Notes: a model not told the origin generated them from the letters alone. A stretch of DNA of 64,000 nucleotides from Pseudomonas koreensis (GCF_024169245.1 NZ_JALJWP010000001.1:4093501-4157500), one strand, 5' to 3'; counted from the first letter of the stretch, positions 44,539-54,028 are shown. Translations and numbers: made by a program.

Positions 44539-46137
44539 GTGGAACGGATTTTCACGTCACGGCTGGCGCTGTGGGGCTGGCTGCTGGTGACGGCAGGCGC
44601 GCAGCCGGCGCTGGCCGAGGAGGGCACAGAAACGCCCGCCGCGCAGCGTCTGGTCGACGTTAACGAATACTTCGTGCGCGGCAACACCGTGCTCGATGCG
44701 CGGGCGATCGAAGAAGCGGTCTACCCGTTTCTCGGCCCGCAAAAAGCCTTGAGTGACATCGAAGGCGCCCGCGATGCATTGCAGAAGGCCTATCAGGAAC
44801 GCGGCTATCAATCGGTATTTGTCGAGCTGCCCGAGCAGGCCGTGGCCGATGGCATCGTCTATCTGCAAGTCAGCGAAACCAAGGTCGGCCGAGTGCGCGT
44901 GGTCGGCGCCAAACACTATTCGCCGCTGGACATTCGCGACAACGTCCCGGCGCTGAAAGAAGGCGAGGTGCCGGACTTCGCCAAGGTTCAGGGCGAACTG
45001 GCGCAGCTCAACAAGACCCCGGGCCGTCAGGTCATGCCACTGGTGCGCGAAGGTCAGCGGCCCGGCACCATGGACGTCGATCTGCAGGTCGAAGACCAGA
45101 ACCCGTGGACGGCCAGCGTCGGACTCAATAACGATTACAGCGCCGATACCGAAAAGCTGCGCACGGTCACCAGCCTTGGCTACAACAACCTCTGGCAGCT
45201 CGGCCACAGTGTCAACTTGACGTTCTTCACCGCACCCCAGGAAACCGATAACGCCAAGGTCTGGTCGGGCTCCTACACCGCGCCGCTGGACGAGCGCTGG
45301 AGCGTGCAGTTCTCCGGTTACCAGTCCGACAGCAACGTCGCCACCATCGGCGGCAGCAACGTCCTCGGCAAGGGGCATTCCTACGGTGTCGCGGCGATTT
45401 ATACGCTGCCCTCGAGCGGCAACTGGTCGAACTCGCTGTCGGCCGGCATCGACTTCAAGGACTTCGACGAGCGTCTGAGTCTGTCCGGCGAAAGCGACAA
45501 GGTGCCGCTCAAATACGCGCCATTCACCTTCGCCTACAACGGCTATCGCTACAGCGAAAAGAGCCAGCTCGGCCTCGGCCTGAGTCTGGTTGCCGCTACC
45601 CGCAGCGTATTCGGCTACGGCAGCGACGACGATGATTTCGACTACAAACGCTACCGCGCCAAACCGAGTTTCGCCGTGCTCAAGGGCGACACCAATTACA
45701 CCTGGACCTTCGACAACGACTGGCAGAGCGCAAGCAAAGCGGCGTTCCAACTGGCCTCGGGTCCACTGGTTTCCAACGAACAATTCTCCGCCGGTGGCGC
45801 CACCTCGGTGCGTGGCTACCTCGCTGCCGAGCGCACCGCCGATGACGGCTACCTGCTCAGCCAGGAATTGCGCACGCCGTCGCTGGCGAAATTCGCCGGC
45901 ACGTGGATGCAGGACTGGCGCTTCTACGCCTTCGCCGAGGGCGCGCAGTTGTACCTGCGCGACGAACTGCCGGATCAGGACGCCAATTACGCTCTGGCCA
46001 GCGTCGGCCTCGGCACCCGCGCCAGCCTCAGTAAATGGCTGTCCGGCAGCCTCGACTGGGGCTACCCGCTACTCGAAGGGCCGAACACCTCGAAACAGGA
46101 ATCGCGCCTGCACTTCAACCTTCAAGCCACTTTCTAA
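44539..46137 (+). CDS. pdtB: TpsB-type two-partner secretion translocator (PdtB-like)
   Basis: 532 residues of the Omp85/ShlB-FhaC-HecB family. Signal peptide ending QPALA, two POTRA-like domains (about 38-115 and 115-190) and a C-terminal 16-strand barrel with the lid-loop signature SVRGYLAAE and a final F. It starts with GTG at 44539 after AGGGGG. Order and neighbours match my recollection of P. aeruginosa pdtB (PA0692). A TpsA exoprotein gene should be its substrate, but none lies in this window. Confidence 0.88.
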   Translation: MERIFTSRLALWGWLLVTAGAQPALAEEGTETPAAQRLVDVNEYFVRGNTVLDARAIEEAVYPFLGPQKALSDIEGARDALQKAYQERGYQSVFVELPEQAVADGIVYLQVSETKVGRVRVVGAKHYSPLDIRDNVPALKEGEVPDFAKVQGELAQLNKTPGRQVMPLVREGQRPGTMDVDLQVEDQNPWTASVGLNNDYSADTEKLRTVTSLGYNNLWQLGHSVNLTFFTAPQETDNAKVWSGSYTAPLDERWSVQFSGYQSDSNVATIGGSNVLGKGHSYGVAAIYTLPSSGNWSNSLSAGIDFKDFDERLSLSGESDKVPLKYAPFTFAYNGYRYSEKSQLGLGLSLVAATRSVFGYGSDDDDFDYKRYRAKPSFAVLKGDTNYTWTFDNDWQSASKAAFQLASGPLVSNEQFSAGGATSVRGYLAAERTADDGYLLSQELRTPSLAKFAGTWMQDWRFYAFAEGAQLYLRDELPDQDANYALASVGLGTRASLSKWLSGSLDWGYPLLEGPNTSKQESRLHFNLQATF

Positions 46138-46149
46138 CGGAGCACGTCC

Positions 46150-47949
46150 ATGCAACGCCTTTTCCTTTCGTTGTTGATCTGCCTGGGCTTCGTGCTCCCG
46201 GCCACGGCCCAGGCCTGGTGGCAGGACGACTGGCATTACCGTAAACAGATCGCCGTCGACACCACCCCGCAAGGCGCGGCGATCAATCAGGCCCTTGGCC
46301 GCACCGCGCTGCTGGTGCGCCTGCACACCGGCAACTTCACCTTCGACGGCGTGAAAGAGGACGGCTCGGATCTGCGCTTCGTCGCCGCCGATGACAAGAC
46401 TGTGCTCAATCACCAGATCGAAAGTTTCGACGCGCTGATGGGCATGGCGCTGATCTGGGTCGATGTGCCGAATGTCGAGGGTGGCCAGCGGCAGGACATC
46501 TGGATGTACTACGGCAATCAGAAAGCCCCGGCTACCGGCAACGGCCAACTGACCTTCGATCCGAGTTACACCGCGCTGTATCACTTTGACGGCGCCACCG
46601 GCACCCCGGCGAAAGACACCACGGCGTACGGCAACACCGCGCAAAGCGCGACCGGCACAGCGATCGACGGCGTAGTGGGGCGCGCCTTGCAGTTCAGCGG
46701 TCAGCCTTTGTTGCTGCCGGCCAGTCCGTCGCTGCAACACAACGTTGGCAGCGCGTTCACCTTCAGTGCCTGGCTGCGACTGGATCAGGCCAGTGGCGAG
46801 CAACTGATTCTGGCCCGTCGCGAGGGCACGCAAAGTCTGCTGGTCGGCGTCAACCAAGGCCTGCCATTCGTGGAGATCGACGGCCAGCGCGCCGCTGCCA
46901 CCCAAGCGCTGACACCGGCGCAATGGCAACACGTTGCACTGACCGCCGAAGGTTCGAAAGTCACCCTGTACATCAACGGTCGCGAGAGCGCGGTGTTGGC
47001 TCAAGCGATGCCGGCGTTCAACTCGGTCATGGCCATCGGCGCCGATCTGCACGAAGGCGCGTTCCAGCCGTTCGCTGGCGCCATCGATGAACTGCGCCTG
47101 TCGAAAGTCGCCCGTCCGGCCGCGCTGTTGCTGGCCGACGCAACCTCGCAAGGCGCCGAGTCGAAACTGGTGGCTTACGGCGTCGATGAAGAACAGTCCG
47201 GGTTCGGTTTCGGCAGTCTCGGCTTCCTGCTCAATGCCGTGCCAATCGACGCCTGGGTGATCATTGCCGTGCTGGTGCTGATGATGTTCCAGTCGTGGAT
47301 CATCATGCTGCGCAAGAACCGCAGCCTCAGCCGCGTCACTGCTGCCAACGAAGACTTCCGCGTGCAATTCGCCAAGGTCGGCACGCGTCTGGAAATGTTC
47401 GCCGACGACGCGCAACTGGCCCAGCGCCTGCAGCACTCGTCGTTGTGGCGCCTGTATCTGGTGGCGGTCAAAGAGATCCGCACTCGCCGCGAGCAGGGCG
47501 CGGATACCTCTTCGGTTTCTGCCGCGACCATCGAAGCCATCCGCTGCTCGATGGACGGCGTGCGCACCCGCGAAAACCAGCAGTTGAGTTCGAAACTCTC
47601 GACCCTGTCCAACGCCATCGCCGGCGGCCCGTACATCGGCCTGCTCGGCACGGTATTGGGGATCATGGTGGTGTTCCTCGGCACGGCGATGGCCGGCGAC
47701 GTCAACATCAATGCCATCGCGCCGGGCATGGCCGCCGCGTTGCTCGCCACCGCCATGGGTCTGTTCGTCGCGATCCCGGCGCTGTTTGGCTACAACCGCC
47801 TGATCACCCGCAACAAGGAAGTCAGCGCCGACATGCGCGTGTTCGTCGACGAGTTCATCACCCGTCTGGCGGAGATGCACGGCGAGAGCCAGTTCAGTGA
47901 GGCGTCGCACCAGCGCGGCCATCACGTCAACCACTCCGTACCGGCCTGA
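46150..47949 (+). CDS. exbB2: DUF2341/LamG-ExbB fusion protein (MotA/TolQ/ExbB family)
   Basis: 599 residues. Signal peptide (ends ATAQA), DUF2341-like domain (about 24-115: WWQDDWHYRKQI), LamG/concanavalin-like domain (about 140-315: YHFDGATGTPAKDTT...GAIDELRLSKVARP), a membrane helix near 360-380, then a TolQ/ExbB proton-channel domain with two further helices (GGPYIGLLGTVLGIMVVFLG and MAAALLATAMGLFVAIPALFGY). The periplasmic sugar- or protein-binding head on a proton-channel subunit is unusual. It lies 12 bases after pdtB and 11 before exbD. Confidence 0.88.
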   Translation: MQRLFLSLLICLGFVLPATAQAWWQDDWHYRKQIAVDTTPQGAAINQALGRTALLVRLHTGNFTFDGVKEDGSDLRFVAADDKTVLNHQIESFDALMGMALIWVDVPNVEGGQRQDIWMYYGNQKAPATGNGQLTFDPSYTALYHFDGATGTPAKDTTAYGNTAQSATGTAIDGVVGRALQFSGQPLLLPASPSLQHNVGSAFTFSAWLRLDQASGEQLILARREGTQSLLVGVNQGLPFVEIDGQRAAATQALTPAQWQHVALTAEGSKVTLYINGRESAVLAQAMPAFNSVMAIGADLHEGAFQPFAGAIDELRLSKVARPAALLLADATSQGAESKLVAYGVDEEQSGFGFGSLGFLLNAVPIDAWVIIAVLVLMMFQSWIIMLRKNRSLSRVTAANEDFRVQFAKVGTRLEMFADDAQLAQRLQHSSLWRLYLVAVKEIRTRREQGADTSSVSAATIEAIRCSMDGVRTRENQQLSSKLSTLSNAIAGGPYIGLLGTVLGIMVVFLGTAMAGDVNINAIAPGMAAALLATAMGLFVAIPALFGYNRLITRNKEVSADMRVFVDEFITRLAEMHGESQFSEASHQRGHHVNHSVPA

Positions 47950-47960
47950 GGAGCACTGTC

Positions 47961-48386
47961 ATGGCGTCCGTAAATGCCTCCCACGACGATGATGACGATG
48001 CTGCGGTGGACAGCATCAACATCACTCCGCTGGTCGACGTGCTGATGGTGGTGCTGGTGATGTTCATCCTCACCGCCACCGCGCAGGTCTCCGGCATTCA
48101 GATCAACCTGCCCAAGGCCAGCGCTTCGGTGTCGCTGTCGGAGGCCAAGACCAAGGCGATCTCGGTCAACGACGGCGGCCAGGTGTTTCTCGATGCCTAT
48201 CCCGTGACGTTGGCGGAGCTGGAAGAACGCCTGCGCATCGAGAAAGCGCAGAGCCCGGATTTTCCGGTGATTGTGCGTGGCGATGCGACGGTGCAGTACC
48301 AGAAAGTCATCGAAGTGCTCGACCTGCTGCGCCGGCTCGAACTGTCCCAGGTCGGTCTCGTTACCGGCAAACCGAGTCAGGGCTGA
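47961..48386 (+). CDS. exbD2: ExbD/TolR family proton-channel subunit
   Basis: 141 residues with a short cytoplasmic N-terminus, one membrane helix and a periplasmic domain. The essential membrane aspartate is D26 in NITPLVDVLMVVLVMFIL. It pairs with the preceding ExbB fusion and the following TonB-like protein to form an energising complex driven by the proton gradient. Confidence 0.93.
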   Translation: MASVNASHDDDDDAAVDSINITPLVDVLMVVLVMFILTATAQVSGIQINLPKASASVSLSEAKTKAISVNDGGQVFLDAYPVTLAELEERLRIEKAQSPDFPVIVRGDATVQYQKVIEVLDLLRRLELSQVGLVTGKPSQG

Positions 48387-48389
48387 GTC

Positions 48390-49094
48390 ATGACCGCACA
48401 ACTCCCGATCGAACCGCCGCCCGTGAAAAAGTCGCCGTTGCGCTATGTGAAGTGGGGCGCCGGATTGCTGGTCGCCGCGCTCGCCGCGTGGTTCCTCTGG
48501 CAGTGGGCCAACGACATGGCCGGCGTGCGCCGCGAAGCGCCGAAGGTGCCGACGATCATTCCGTTGCCGCCACCGCCACCACCGCCGCCGGAGAAACCGC
48601 CGGAGCCGGAAACCCCGGTGGAAGAAAAAGTCGTCGAGCCCGAGCCAACCCCCGAGCCGGAAGAGGTCAAGCCCGAGGAAGAGGCGCCGCCATCGCCGGC
48701 GGACGATCTGGCCAACCCGATGCAAATGGACGGCGACGCGCAGGCCGGTAGCGACGCTTTCAATATCGGCGCGGGCAAGGGCGGCGGCATGGCCGGCGCG
48801 GGTGGCGGGCGCTTGGGCACGGGCACTTACAGCCAGTTTCTTGCGTTCACTTTTCAGCGTTTGCTGCGCGAGAACCCCGACCTGCGCAACCTCGCGTTCT
48901 CGCTGCAGGCTGATGTCTGGCTGAGCAGCGTCGGCGAGATCACCCGTGTCGAGCTGATCAAGTCCAGCGGCAACCCGCAAATCGATACCCAGGTGCTGGC
49001 CGCTTTACGCGGTGCACCGGCCCTCAGCGAACGGCCTCCGGCCTCTATCACTTTACCTGTGCGCTTGTCCCTGCAAGGGCGGCGTCCGGGCTAA
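48390..49094 (+). CDS. TonB-like energy transducer
   Basis: 234 residues. One N-terminal membrane anchor (about 23-40, GAGLLVAALAAWFLWQWA), a Pro/Glu-rich spacer (about 55-105, with PPPPPPPP and repeated PEPE units), a glycine-rich linker, and a TonB C-terminal-like domain (about 150-228: FSLQADVWLSSVGEITRVELIKSSGNPQID). The ATG is 4 bases after exbD. The partner it energises is probably one of the outer-membrane proteins of the operon, as no classical TonB-dependent receptor is encoded beside it. Confidence 0.88.
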   Translation: MTAQLPIEPPPVKKSPLRYVKWGAGLLVAALAAWFLWQWANDMAGVRREAPKVPTIIPLPPPPPPPPEKPPEPETPVEEKVVEPEPTPEPEEVKPEEEAPPSPADDLANPMQMDGDAQAGSDAFNIGAGKGGGMAGAGGGRLGTGTYSQFLAFTFQRLLRENPDLRNLAFSLQADVWLSSVGEITRVELIKSSGNPQIDTQVLAALRGAPALSERPPASITLPVRLSLQGRRPG

Positions 49095-49131
49095 CCCATT
49101 TTCAAGCTTCGGCAAAAGGAGTTGTGTGCAG

Positions 49132-50829
49132 ATGATTTCCAATGTGAATCGATTGTCCCTGGCGGTCGGCATGGTCATTGCGACCCTGGTCGGTCAGGCC
49201 GTGGCAGCGCCCGCACCGTCGGAGAACGCCACGATCAATCTGATCCGCTTGCTGGTCGAGCAGGGCATTCTGAAACAGGACAAGGCCGACGCGCTGATCG
49301 CCCAGGCGCAGAACGAAGCCGCGCAGGCGAAACAGGCTGCCGCGTCCACTGCCGTAGCGGCTGGACCGGTCGCCGCGCCGGGAGATGTGCGCGTGCAGTA
49401 CGTGCCGGCAGCGGTGCGTGACCAGATCCGCGATCAGGTCAAAGCCGAGGTCATGGCCACCGCCAAACAGGAAAACTGGGCATCGCCGAATACCTTCCCG
49501 GACTGGGCCTCGCGCATCAGCTTCGACGGCGACATTCGTCTGCGCGACGAGTCGCGTTACTACTCGGGCAACAACAGCAACGAAATCGTCGACTTCGCCA
49601 AGCTCAACAACAACGGCCCGTACGACGTAAACCCGAATAGCAGCACCAGCCTGCCGCCGTTGCTCAACACCCGCGAAGACCGCGAAAACCTCTTTCGCCT
49701 GCGCGCACGTCTGGGCATGAAAGCGGTGATCTCGGAGGAGTGGACCGCCGGCATTCGCATCGGCACCGGTTCGGACAACAACCCGGTATCGACCACGCAG
49801 AACCTCGGCGGCGGTTTCGCCAAGAAAGACATCTGGCTCGATCAGGGTTACCTGACCTGGAAGCCGATGGATGAACTGACGCTGACTGGCGGGCGCTTCG
49901 CCAATCCGTTCATGTCCACCGACATGCTCTATTCCAACGATCTGAATTTCGACGGTGTGGCGGCGATTTTCGATCACAAGCTCAATCGTGATTGGGGCGT
50001 GTTCGGCACCGTCGGCGCGTTCCCGGTGGATTACACCAACGACACGACCAGCAGCAACGGCTTCGACAAGGAAGAGAGCGACAACAAGTGGCTGTACGGC
50101 GCGCAATTCGGCGCGAAATGGGCGATCAACAGCAACAACCGCCTCAAAGGTGCGCTGGCCTATTACCGCTTCGACGACATTCAGGGCCAGCGCTCCAGCC
50201 CTTGCGAACCGTGGGCCGGCGCGCCGGGCTGCGACAGCGACGGTACTCGCGCGGCGTTCATGCAGAAGGGCAACAGCGTGTTCCTGCTGCGTGACATCAC
50301 GCCGAACCCGCTCAACCCAAGCGCCACGCCGCAGCCGCAATTCGTCGGTCTCGCCTCCGAATTCAATCTGCTCGACCTCAATATGGTCTGGGATGCCGAT
50401 CTGCCGCAGGACTTCAAACTGCGCAGCCAGGGTAATTACATCCACAACCTCAGCTACGACGAAGGCGACATGCGCAAGCGCTCCGCTGGGCAGATCGTCA
50501 ACAACCTCGACAGCAACGGCGAAATAGAAAGCGGCGCCAATGCGTGGATGGTGCAGTTCACCCTCGGCAACGCGCTGGACCTCAAGCGCAAGGGCGACTG
50601 GAACCTGTTCGCCGGTTACAAGTACATCCAGCCGGATGCCTTGCCGGACGGCTTCAACGACTCGTCATTCCATCTCGGCGGCACCAACGCCAAGGGCTAT
50701 TTCATGGGCGGCAACTACGGCCTGGCGAAGAACGTTTCCGCCACCGGCCGCTGGATGAGCACCGAAGCGGTGTACGGCGCGCCGTTCGACATCGACGTCT
50801 TGCAGCTTGAGATCAACACGCGCTTCTAA
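49132..50829 (+). CDS. Putative outer-membrane porin (Porin_5-like)
   Basis: 565 residues from the ATG at 49132 (AAAGGAG upstream; an in-frame GTG two codons earlier is possible). Signal peptide ending AVAAP, a helical/coiled region (about 30-95, rich in A/Q: IAQAQNEAAQAKQAAA), then a long beta-barrel (about 120-565) ending DIDVLQLEINTRF. Barrel features include GDIRLRDESRYY and GRFANPFMSTDMLY. Two cysteines (CEPWAGAPGC) may close a loop. It is the outer-membrane partner in the ExbB/D/TonB operon. Confidence 0.85.
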   Translation: MISNVNRLSLAVGMVIATLVGQAVAAPAPSENATINLIRLLVEQGILKQDKADALIAQAQNEAAQAKQAAASTAVAAGPVAAPGDVRVQYVPAAVRDQIRDQVKAEVMATAKQENWASPNTFPDWASRISFDGDIRLRDESRYYSGNNSNEIVDFAKLNNNGPYDVNPNSSTSLPPLLNTREDRENLFRLRARLGMKAVISEEWTAGIRIGTGSDNNPVSTTQNLGGGFAKKDIWLDQGYLTWKPMDELTLTGGRFANPFMSTDMLYSNDLNFDGVAAIFDHKLNRDWGVFGTVGAFPVDYTNDTTSSNGFDKEESDNKWLYGAQFGAKWAINSNNRLKGALAYYRFDDIQGQRSSPCEPWAGAPGCDSDGTRAAFMQKGNSVFLLRDITPNPLNPSATPQPQFVGLASEFNLLDLNMVWDADLPQDFKLRSQGNYIHNLSYDEGDMRKRSAGQIVNNLDSNGEIESGANAWMVQFTLGNALDLKRKGDWNLFAGYKYIQPDALPDGFNDSSFHLGGTNAKGYFMGGNYGLAKNVSATGRWMSTEAVYGAPFDIDVLQLEINTRF

Positions 50830-50846
50830 GGCGCCGGGAGAGCTTT

Positions 50847-51476
50847 ATGAACACGCGTTTTCTGGCGCTGGGCCTCGGGTTGCTGATCGCCACCGGGGCG
50901 AGCGCAGAAGGTATGGAAGAGCGCTTGCGCACGCAATTGCGCAGTACCACCCAGCAATTGCAGGCCCTGCAAAGTCAGCAGGCCCAGGCCAGTGCCGCGC
51001 AACTGGCGGCGCAGAACGAAGCCAAGGCTGCGCAGGCGCAAATCAAGCAATTGACTGCCGAACTGGCTAAAGCCAAAGGCCTCGCCGAGCAATTGGCCGG
51101 GCAGCAACAAAGCCTGCACAGCCAGGCCCAAGCGCAAGTCGCGGCCAGCGCTGAGCAGACCGGCAAGTTCAAAAAGGCCTATGACGATTTACTGGTTCTT
51201 GCCCGCGGCAAAGAAGCCGAACGCGCGAAGCTGCAAGCGCAACTGGCGGAACGTGACACACAAGTGCAGCAATGTTCAGCCAAGAATCAGCAAATGTACG
51301 GCGTCGCCAAACAGATTCTCACGGCCTACGAAAACATCGATGTCGCCGAGGTGATGAAGATTCGCCAGCCCTTCGCCGGCAGTGCCCGGGTCAAGTTCGA
51401 TGAACTGGCGCAGGGTTTCGGCGACGAGCTCTACAAGACTCAATTCGACGCACCGCAAGCCGCGATCGCTCACTGA
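50847..51476 (+). CDS. Periplasmic coiled-coil protein of the pdtB-exbB operon
   Basis: 209 residues. Signal peptide (LGLGLLIATGASA), then an almost continuous alanine/glutamine-rich coiled coil (about 25-150), and a short C-terminal domain (VAEVMKIRQPFAGSARVKFDELAQGFGDELY). No family recognised. It starts 17 bases after the porin stop. The length of the coiled coil would suit a periplasmic spacer or adaptor between inner-membrane motor and outer-membrane components. Confidence 0.82.
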   Translation: MNTRFLALGLGLLIATGASAEGMEERLRTQLRSTTQQLQALQSQQAQASAAQLAAQNEAKAAQAQIKQLTAELAKAKGLAEQLAGQQQSLHSQAQAQVAASAEQTGKFKKAYDDLLVLARGKEAERAKLQAQLAERDTQVQQCSAKNQQMYGVAKQILTAYENIDVAEVMKIRQPFAGSARVKFDELAQGFGDELYKTQFDAPQAAIAH

Positions 51477-51493
51477 TAACAAGGAAGAAAGTC

Positions 51494-51964
51494 ATGACTC
51501 AATTGATCACCCACGTTTCCCCGCAATCGCTGACCGAGGTTTTGCAAGCCGCCGGTTACCGCGTCAACCCGAGCGAACAGAACGGCATCGTCCAGTTGCT
51601 CAGCGCCAGCCAAGGCATCGGTTATGCCGTGCGTTTCGGCAACCCGGCGCTGGAGCAGGGCAGCTTCGTCGACTTCACGTTCAGCTGTGCGCTGCGCGTG
51701 CAGGGTGATCTGCCCGAGGGCATAGCGGAGCAATGGAATGCGACGCGGCGGTTTGCGCGGCTGTCGTTGCAAGGCGAGTTTCTGGTCATGGAAATGGACG
51801 TGGTCGTGGCGGCGGGTGTGAGCAATGAGCACCTGCGCGGCAACCTCGAATTGTGGGATCGGCTGTTGCAGGAGTTCATCGTTTACCTCCGTGATTTCAG
51901 CCAGACCGCGGGTGCGCAAACCGCAAAAGCCACTGTCGCCGAAGCAGAGGAAGTCGCGCTGTGA
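51494..51964 (+). CDS. YbjN-domain-like protein
   Basis: 156 residues without signal peptide. The pattern LTEVLQAAGYRVN...FSCALRVQGDLPEGIAEQWNATRRFARLSLQGEFLVMEMDVVVAAGVSNEHLRGNL is split here by me as evidence of a YbjN (type III chaperone-like) fold. Confidence 0.75.
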   Translation: MTQLITHVSPQSLTEVLQAAGYRVNPSEQNGIVQLLSASQGIGYAVRFGNPALEQGSFVDFTFSCALRVQGDLPEGIAEQWNATRRFARLSLQGEFLVMEMDVVVAAGVSNEHLRGNLELWDRLLQEFIVYLRDFSQTAGAQTAKATVAEAEEVAL

Positions 51965-52902
51965 AAAAGCCTGCCATGATGATCGGCGCCGGAGCGCTGG
52001 CGTTGTTGGTGGTGGCCGTAGCGCTGGTGCTGCGGCCGGGGAGTGACCCAGTCGCCGCCCAGCAGCCGTCGCCGGTGGCGGCGGTTGCAGCCGGGCCAGC
52101 CGTGGCGCGGTTGGGCAATCAGCAGGTTTCGCCTGAAGAATTGCAGGCGCTCCTGGCCGCCGTCCCTGCGCAAACCCGTGAACAGTTGCGTGGCAATCGT
52201 GAGGCGCTGGAGCGCTGGATTCGAACGCGTCTGGCCGAGAAAGCCGTGCTGGAACAGGCTGATGCACAGGGTTGGGCGCAGCGCCCCGAGGTTGCCCGGC
52301 AGACCCGTGCAGCCACTGAGCAGATTGTATTTCGTGATTATTTGCGTTCGGTGAGTCAGGTGCCGGCGGAGTATCCGAATGCGACTGAGCTGCAGCAAGC
52401 GTATGACGCCGGAAAGGCCAATTGGCAGACGCCGGCGCTGTACCGGGTCAGCCAGATATTCCTTGGCGTGAATGATCCGCAGGCTCTGGACGCCGTGCGC
52501 AAACAGGCTACGGAATTGAGCAAAAAAGCTCAGTCTGCACCGGGCGAATTTGCGGCATTGGCTACGCAATATTCGCAGGATCGGGTTACGGCAGAGCGGG
52601 GCGGTGATAGCGGGCTGCAACCGTTGCAGCAACTGGTGCCGGAAGTACGCGGCGCCGTGGCCCGACTCAAGGTTGGCGCCGTGTCCGATCCTGTGCAAAG
52701 CGCCGCCGGCTTCCACGTGATCAAACTCACCGAACAACAACCGGCCCGCACCGCGACCCTAGATGAACTGCGCGATCAATTGACCCAGGCCCTGCGTGCA
52801 CAACGCCAGGACCAGATCGCCCAGGCGTATCTGGACGGCATGCTCAACACCGCGACCCTGAGCATCGATGGTGCTGAACTGAATAAGATAATAGGCAACT
52901 GA
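51961..52902 (+). CDS. PpiC/SurA-type peptidyl-prolyl isomerase
   Basis: 313 residues starting with GTG at 51961 (GAGGAAG upstream; overlaps the YbjN-like stop). N-terminal membrane anchor (about 8-25), a helical chaperone-like region (about 45-140: LEALLAAV-type helices and ERWIRTRLAEKAVLEQA), and a parvulin domain (about 150-255: LYRVSQIFLGV, ERGGDSGLQPL, GAVSDPVQSAAGFHVIKL). It closes the operon and probably helps fold or deliver its secreted or outer-membrane proteins. P. aeruginosa PA0699 is the positional counterpart, from memory. Confidence 0.88.
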   Translation: MKKPAMMIGAGALALLVVAVALVLRPGSDPVAAQQPSPVAAVAAGPAVARLGNQQVSPEELQALLAAVPAQTREQLRGNREALERWIRTRLAEKAVLEQADAQGWAQRPEVARQTRAATEQIVFRDYLRSVSQVPAEYPNATELQQAYDAGKANWQTPALYRVSQIFLGVNDPQALDAVRKQATELSKKAQSAPGEFAALATQYSQDRVTAERGGDSGLQPLQQLVPEVRGAVARLKVGAVSDPVQSAAGFHVIKLTEQQPARTATLDELRDQLTQALRAQRQDQIAQAYLDGMLNTATLSIDGAELNKIIGN

Positions 52903-52915
52903 CACACATCGATCC

Positions 52916-53002
52916 TGTAGGAGCTGTCGAGTGCAACGAGGCTGCGATCTTTTGACCTTGCTTCTGAAGATCAAAAGATCGCAGCGTGCCGCAGCTCCTA
53001 CA
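52916..53002. repeat. Long inverted repeat (GTAGGAGCTG-type) at operon end
   Basis: TGTAGGAGCTG...CTGCGATCTTTTGA at 52916-52956 is mirrored by TCAAAAGATCGCAG...CAGCTCCTACA up to 53002; the inner 14-bp arms are perfect. It is a different repeat family from the GTGGGAG REPs. It sits 14 bases after the ppiC stop and may stabilise or end the operon transcript. A solitary half-copy occurs at 54961-54992. Confidence 0.8.
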
Positions 53003-53047
53003 AAGAATTGCGTCACGACAACAACATAGATCGACAGGGAGTCATCA

Positions 53048-54028
53048 ATGTCATTCACCGAACCCGCAGGACGCCCGGGCGCCGCTGATTACCACTCGCC
53101 TCAATCCAGCCCCGAATCCTGGCTCAACCAAGCGGCGACCATCGACAACGAAGTCGCCCAATACTTCCTGGTCAGCGCCCGCTGCGGCTGCTTCATGCAA
53201 GCCGCGCGCAGCCTCAACGTGCGCTCGACTCTGCTGCGCAAACAACTCGCGCAACTCGAACAGCAACTGCAACACAGCCTGTTCAGTTTTCAGGGCAGCG
53301 CCCTCAGCCTGACCCGCGAAGGCCAACAGTTGCAGGCCCGACTCATCACTCTGGCCCACGAACGCAAACTCCCGGTCATCGAACAACCGCTGATTCGCCT
53401 CGCCATCGCCGAGTCCATCCTCCACGACATCATCGGCCGCGACCTCATCGCATTGCTGCGGCGCAACGCCAGCCTGCGCCTGGAAATCATCGCCCTCGAC
53501 AGCGAGCTGTCGCTGCGCGCGGTCAGCGCCGACATCGTTCTCTGGCTCGCCCCAGGCGAAACGCCACACCCTGGCCCAGCCTTCGCCACCAGCGAACCGC
53601 AAAGCCTCGCGCGGATCGAGTATCAGCCGCACATTGCCAAGCGCTATTCACGGGTGACTGCGCGACCGGAAGCGCCGGATGATCTGGCGGATTTCATGCT
53701 GGTGCAGTGGCAGCATGATCGGCGCGTTGAGAGTTTTCGGCCGTGGAATGAATTGCTCGAACAACGGTTGGCCGGTGTGGTGCAGATGCAATCTTATGAA
53801 TTGATGTTAGAGATGATCCGCTGTGGCGCCTGCATTGGCTTGCTGCCGGCATACATGAGCCGCTTCGACCGAGGCCTCATCGCACTGCCCGGATTATTCG
53901 CCGAGGCGATGCAGCTCCATGCTTGGCTCGCCGTCAACACCGACTCGCAAAATTCCCCCGAAATCCAGGCCCTCACCGACCTCATCCAGCAAACCTTCAA
54001 CGAACGCCACGAATGGTTCCAGCCTTGA
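53048..54028 (+). CDS. LysR-type transcriptional regulator (atypical N-terminus)
   Basis: 326 residues. A winged HTH begins only at about residue 37 (VAQYFLVSARCGCFMQAARSLNVRSTLLRKQLAQLEQQL), after a low-complexity extension of about 35 residues, and a LysR effector-binding domain follows (about 115-320). GGGAG lies 6 bases before the ATG. It follows the envelope operon in the same direction and may regulate it; LysR genes are often divergent from targets, so this is tentative. Confidence 0.82.
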   Translation: MSFTEPAGRPGAADYHSPQSSPESWLNQAATIDNEVAQYFLVSARCGCFMQAARSLNVRSTLLRKQLAQLEQQLQHSLFSFQGSALSLTREGQQLQARLITLAHERKLPVIEQPLIRLAIAESILHDIIGRDLIALLRRNASLRLEIIALDSELSLRAVSADIVLWLAPGETPHPGPAFATSEPQSLARIEYQPHIAKRYSRVTARPEAPDDLADFMLVQWQHDRRVESFRPWNELLEQRLAGVVQMQSYELMLEMIRCGACIGLLPAYMSRFDRGLIALPGLFAEAMQLHAWLAVNTDSQNSPEIQALTDLIQQTFNERHEWFQP

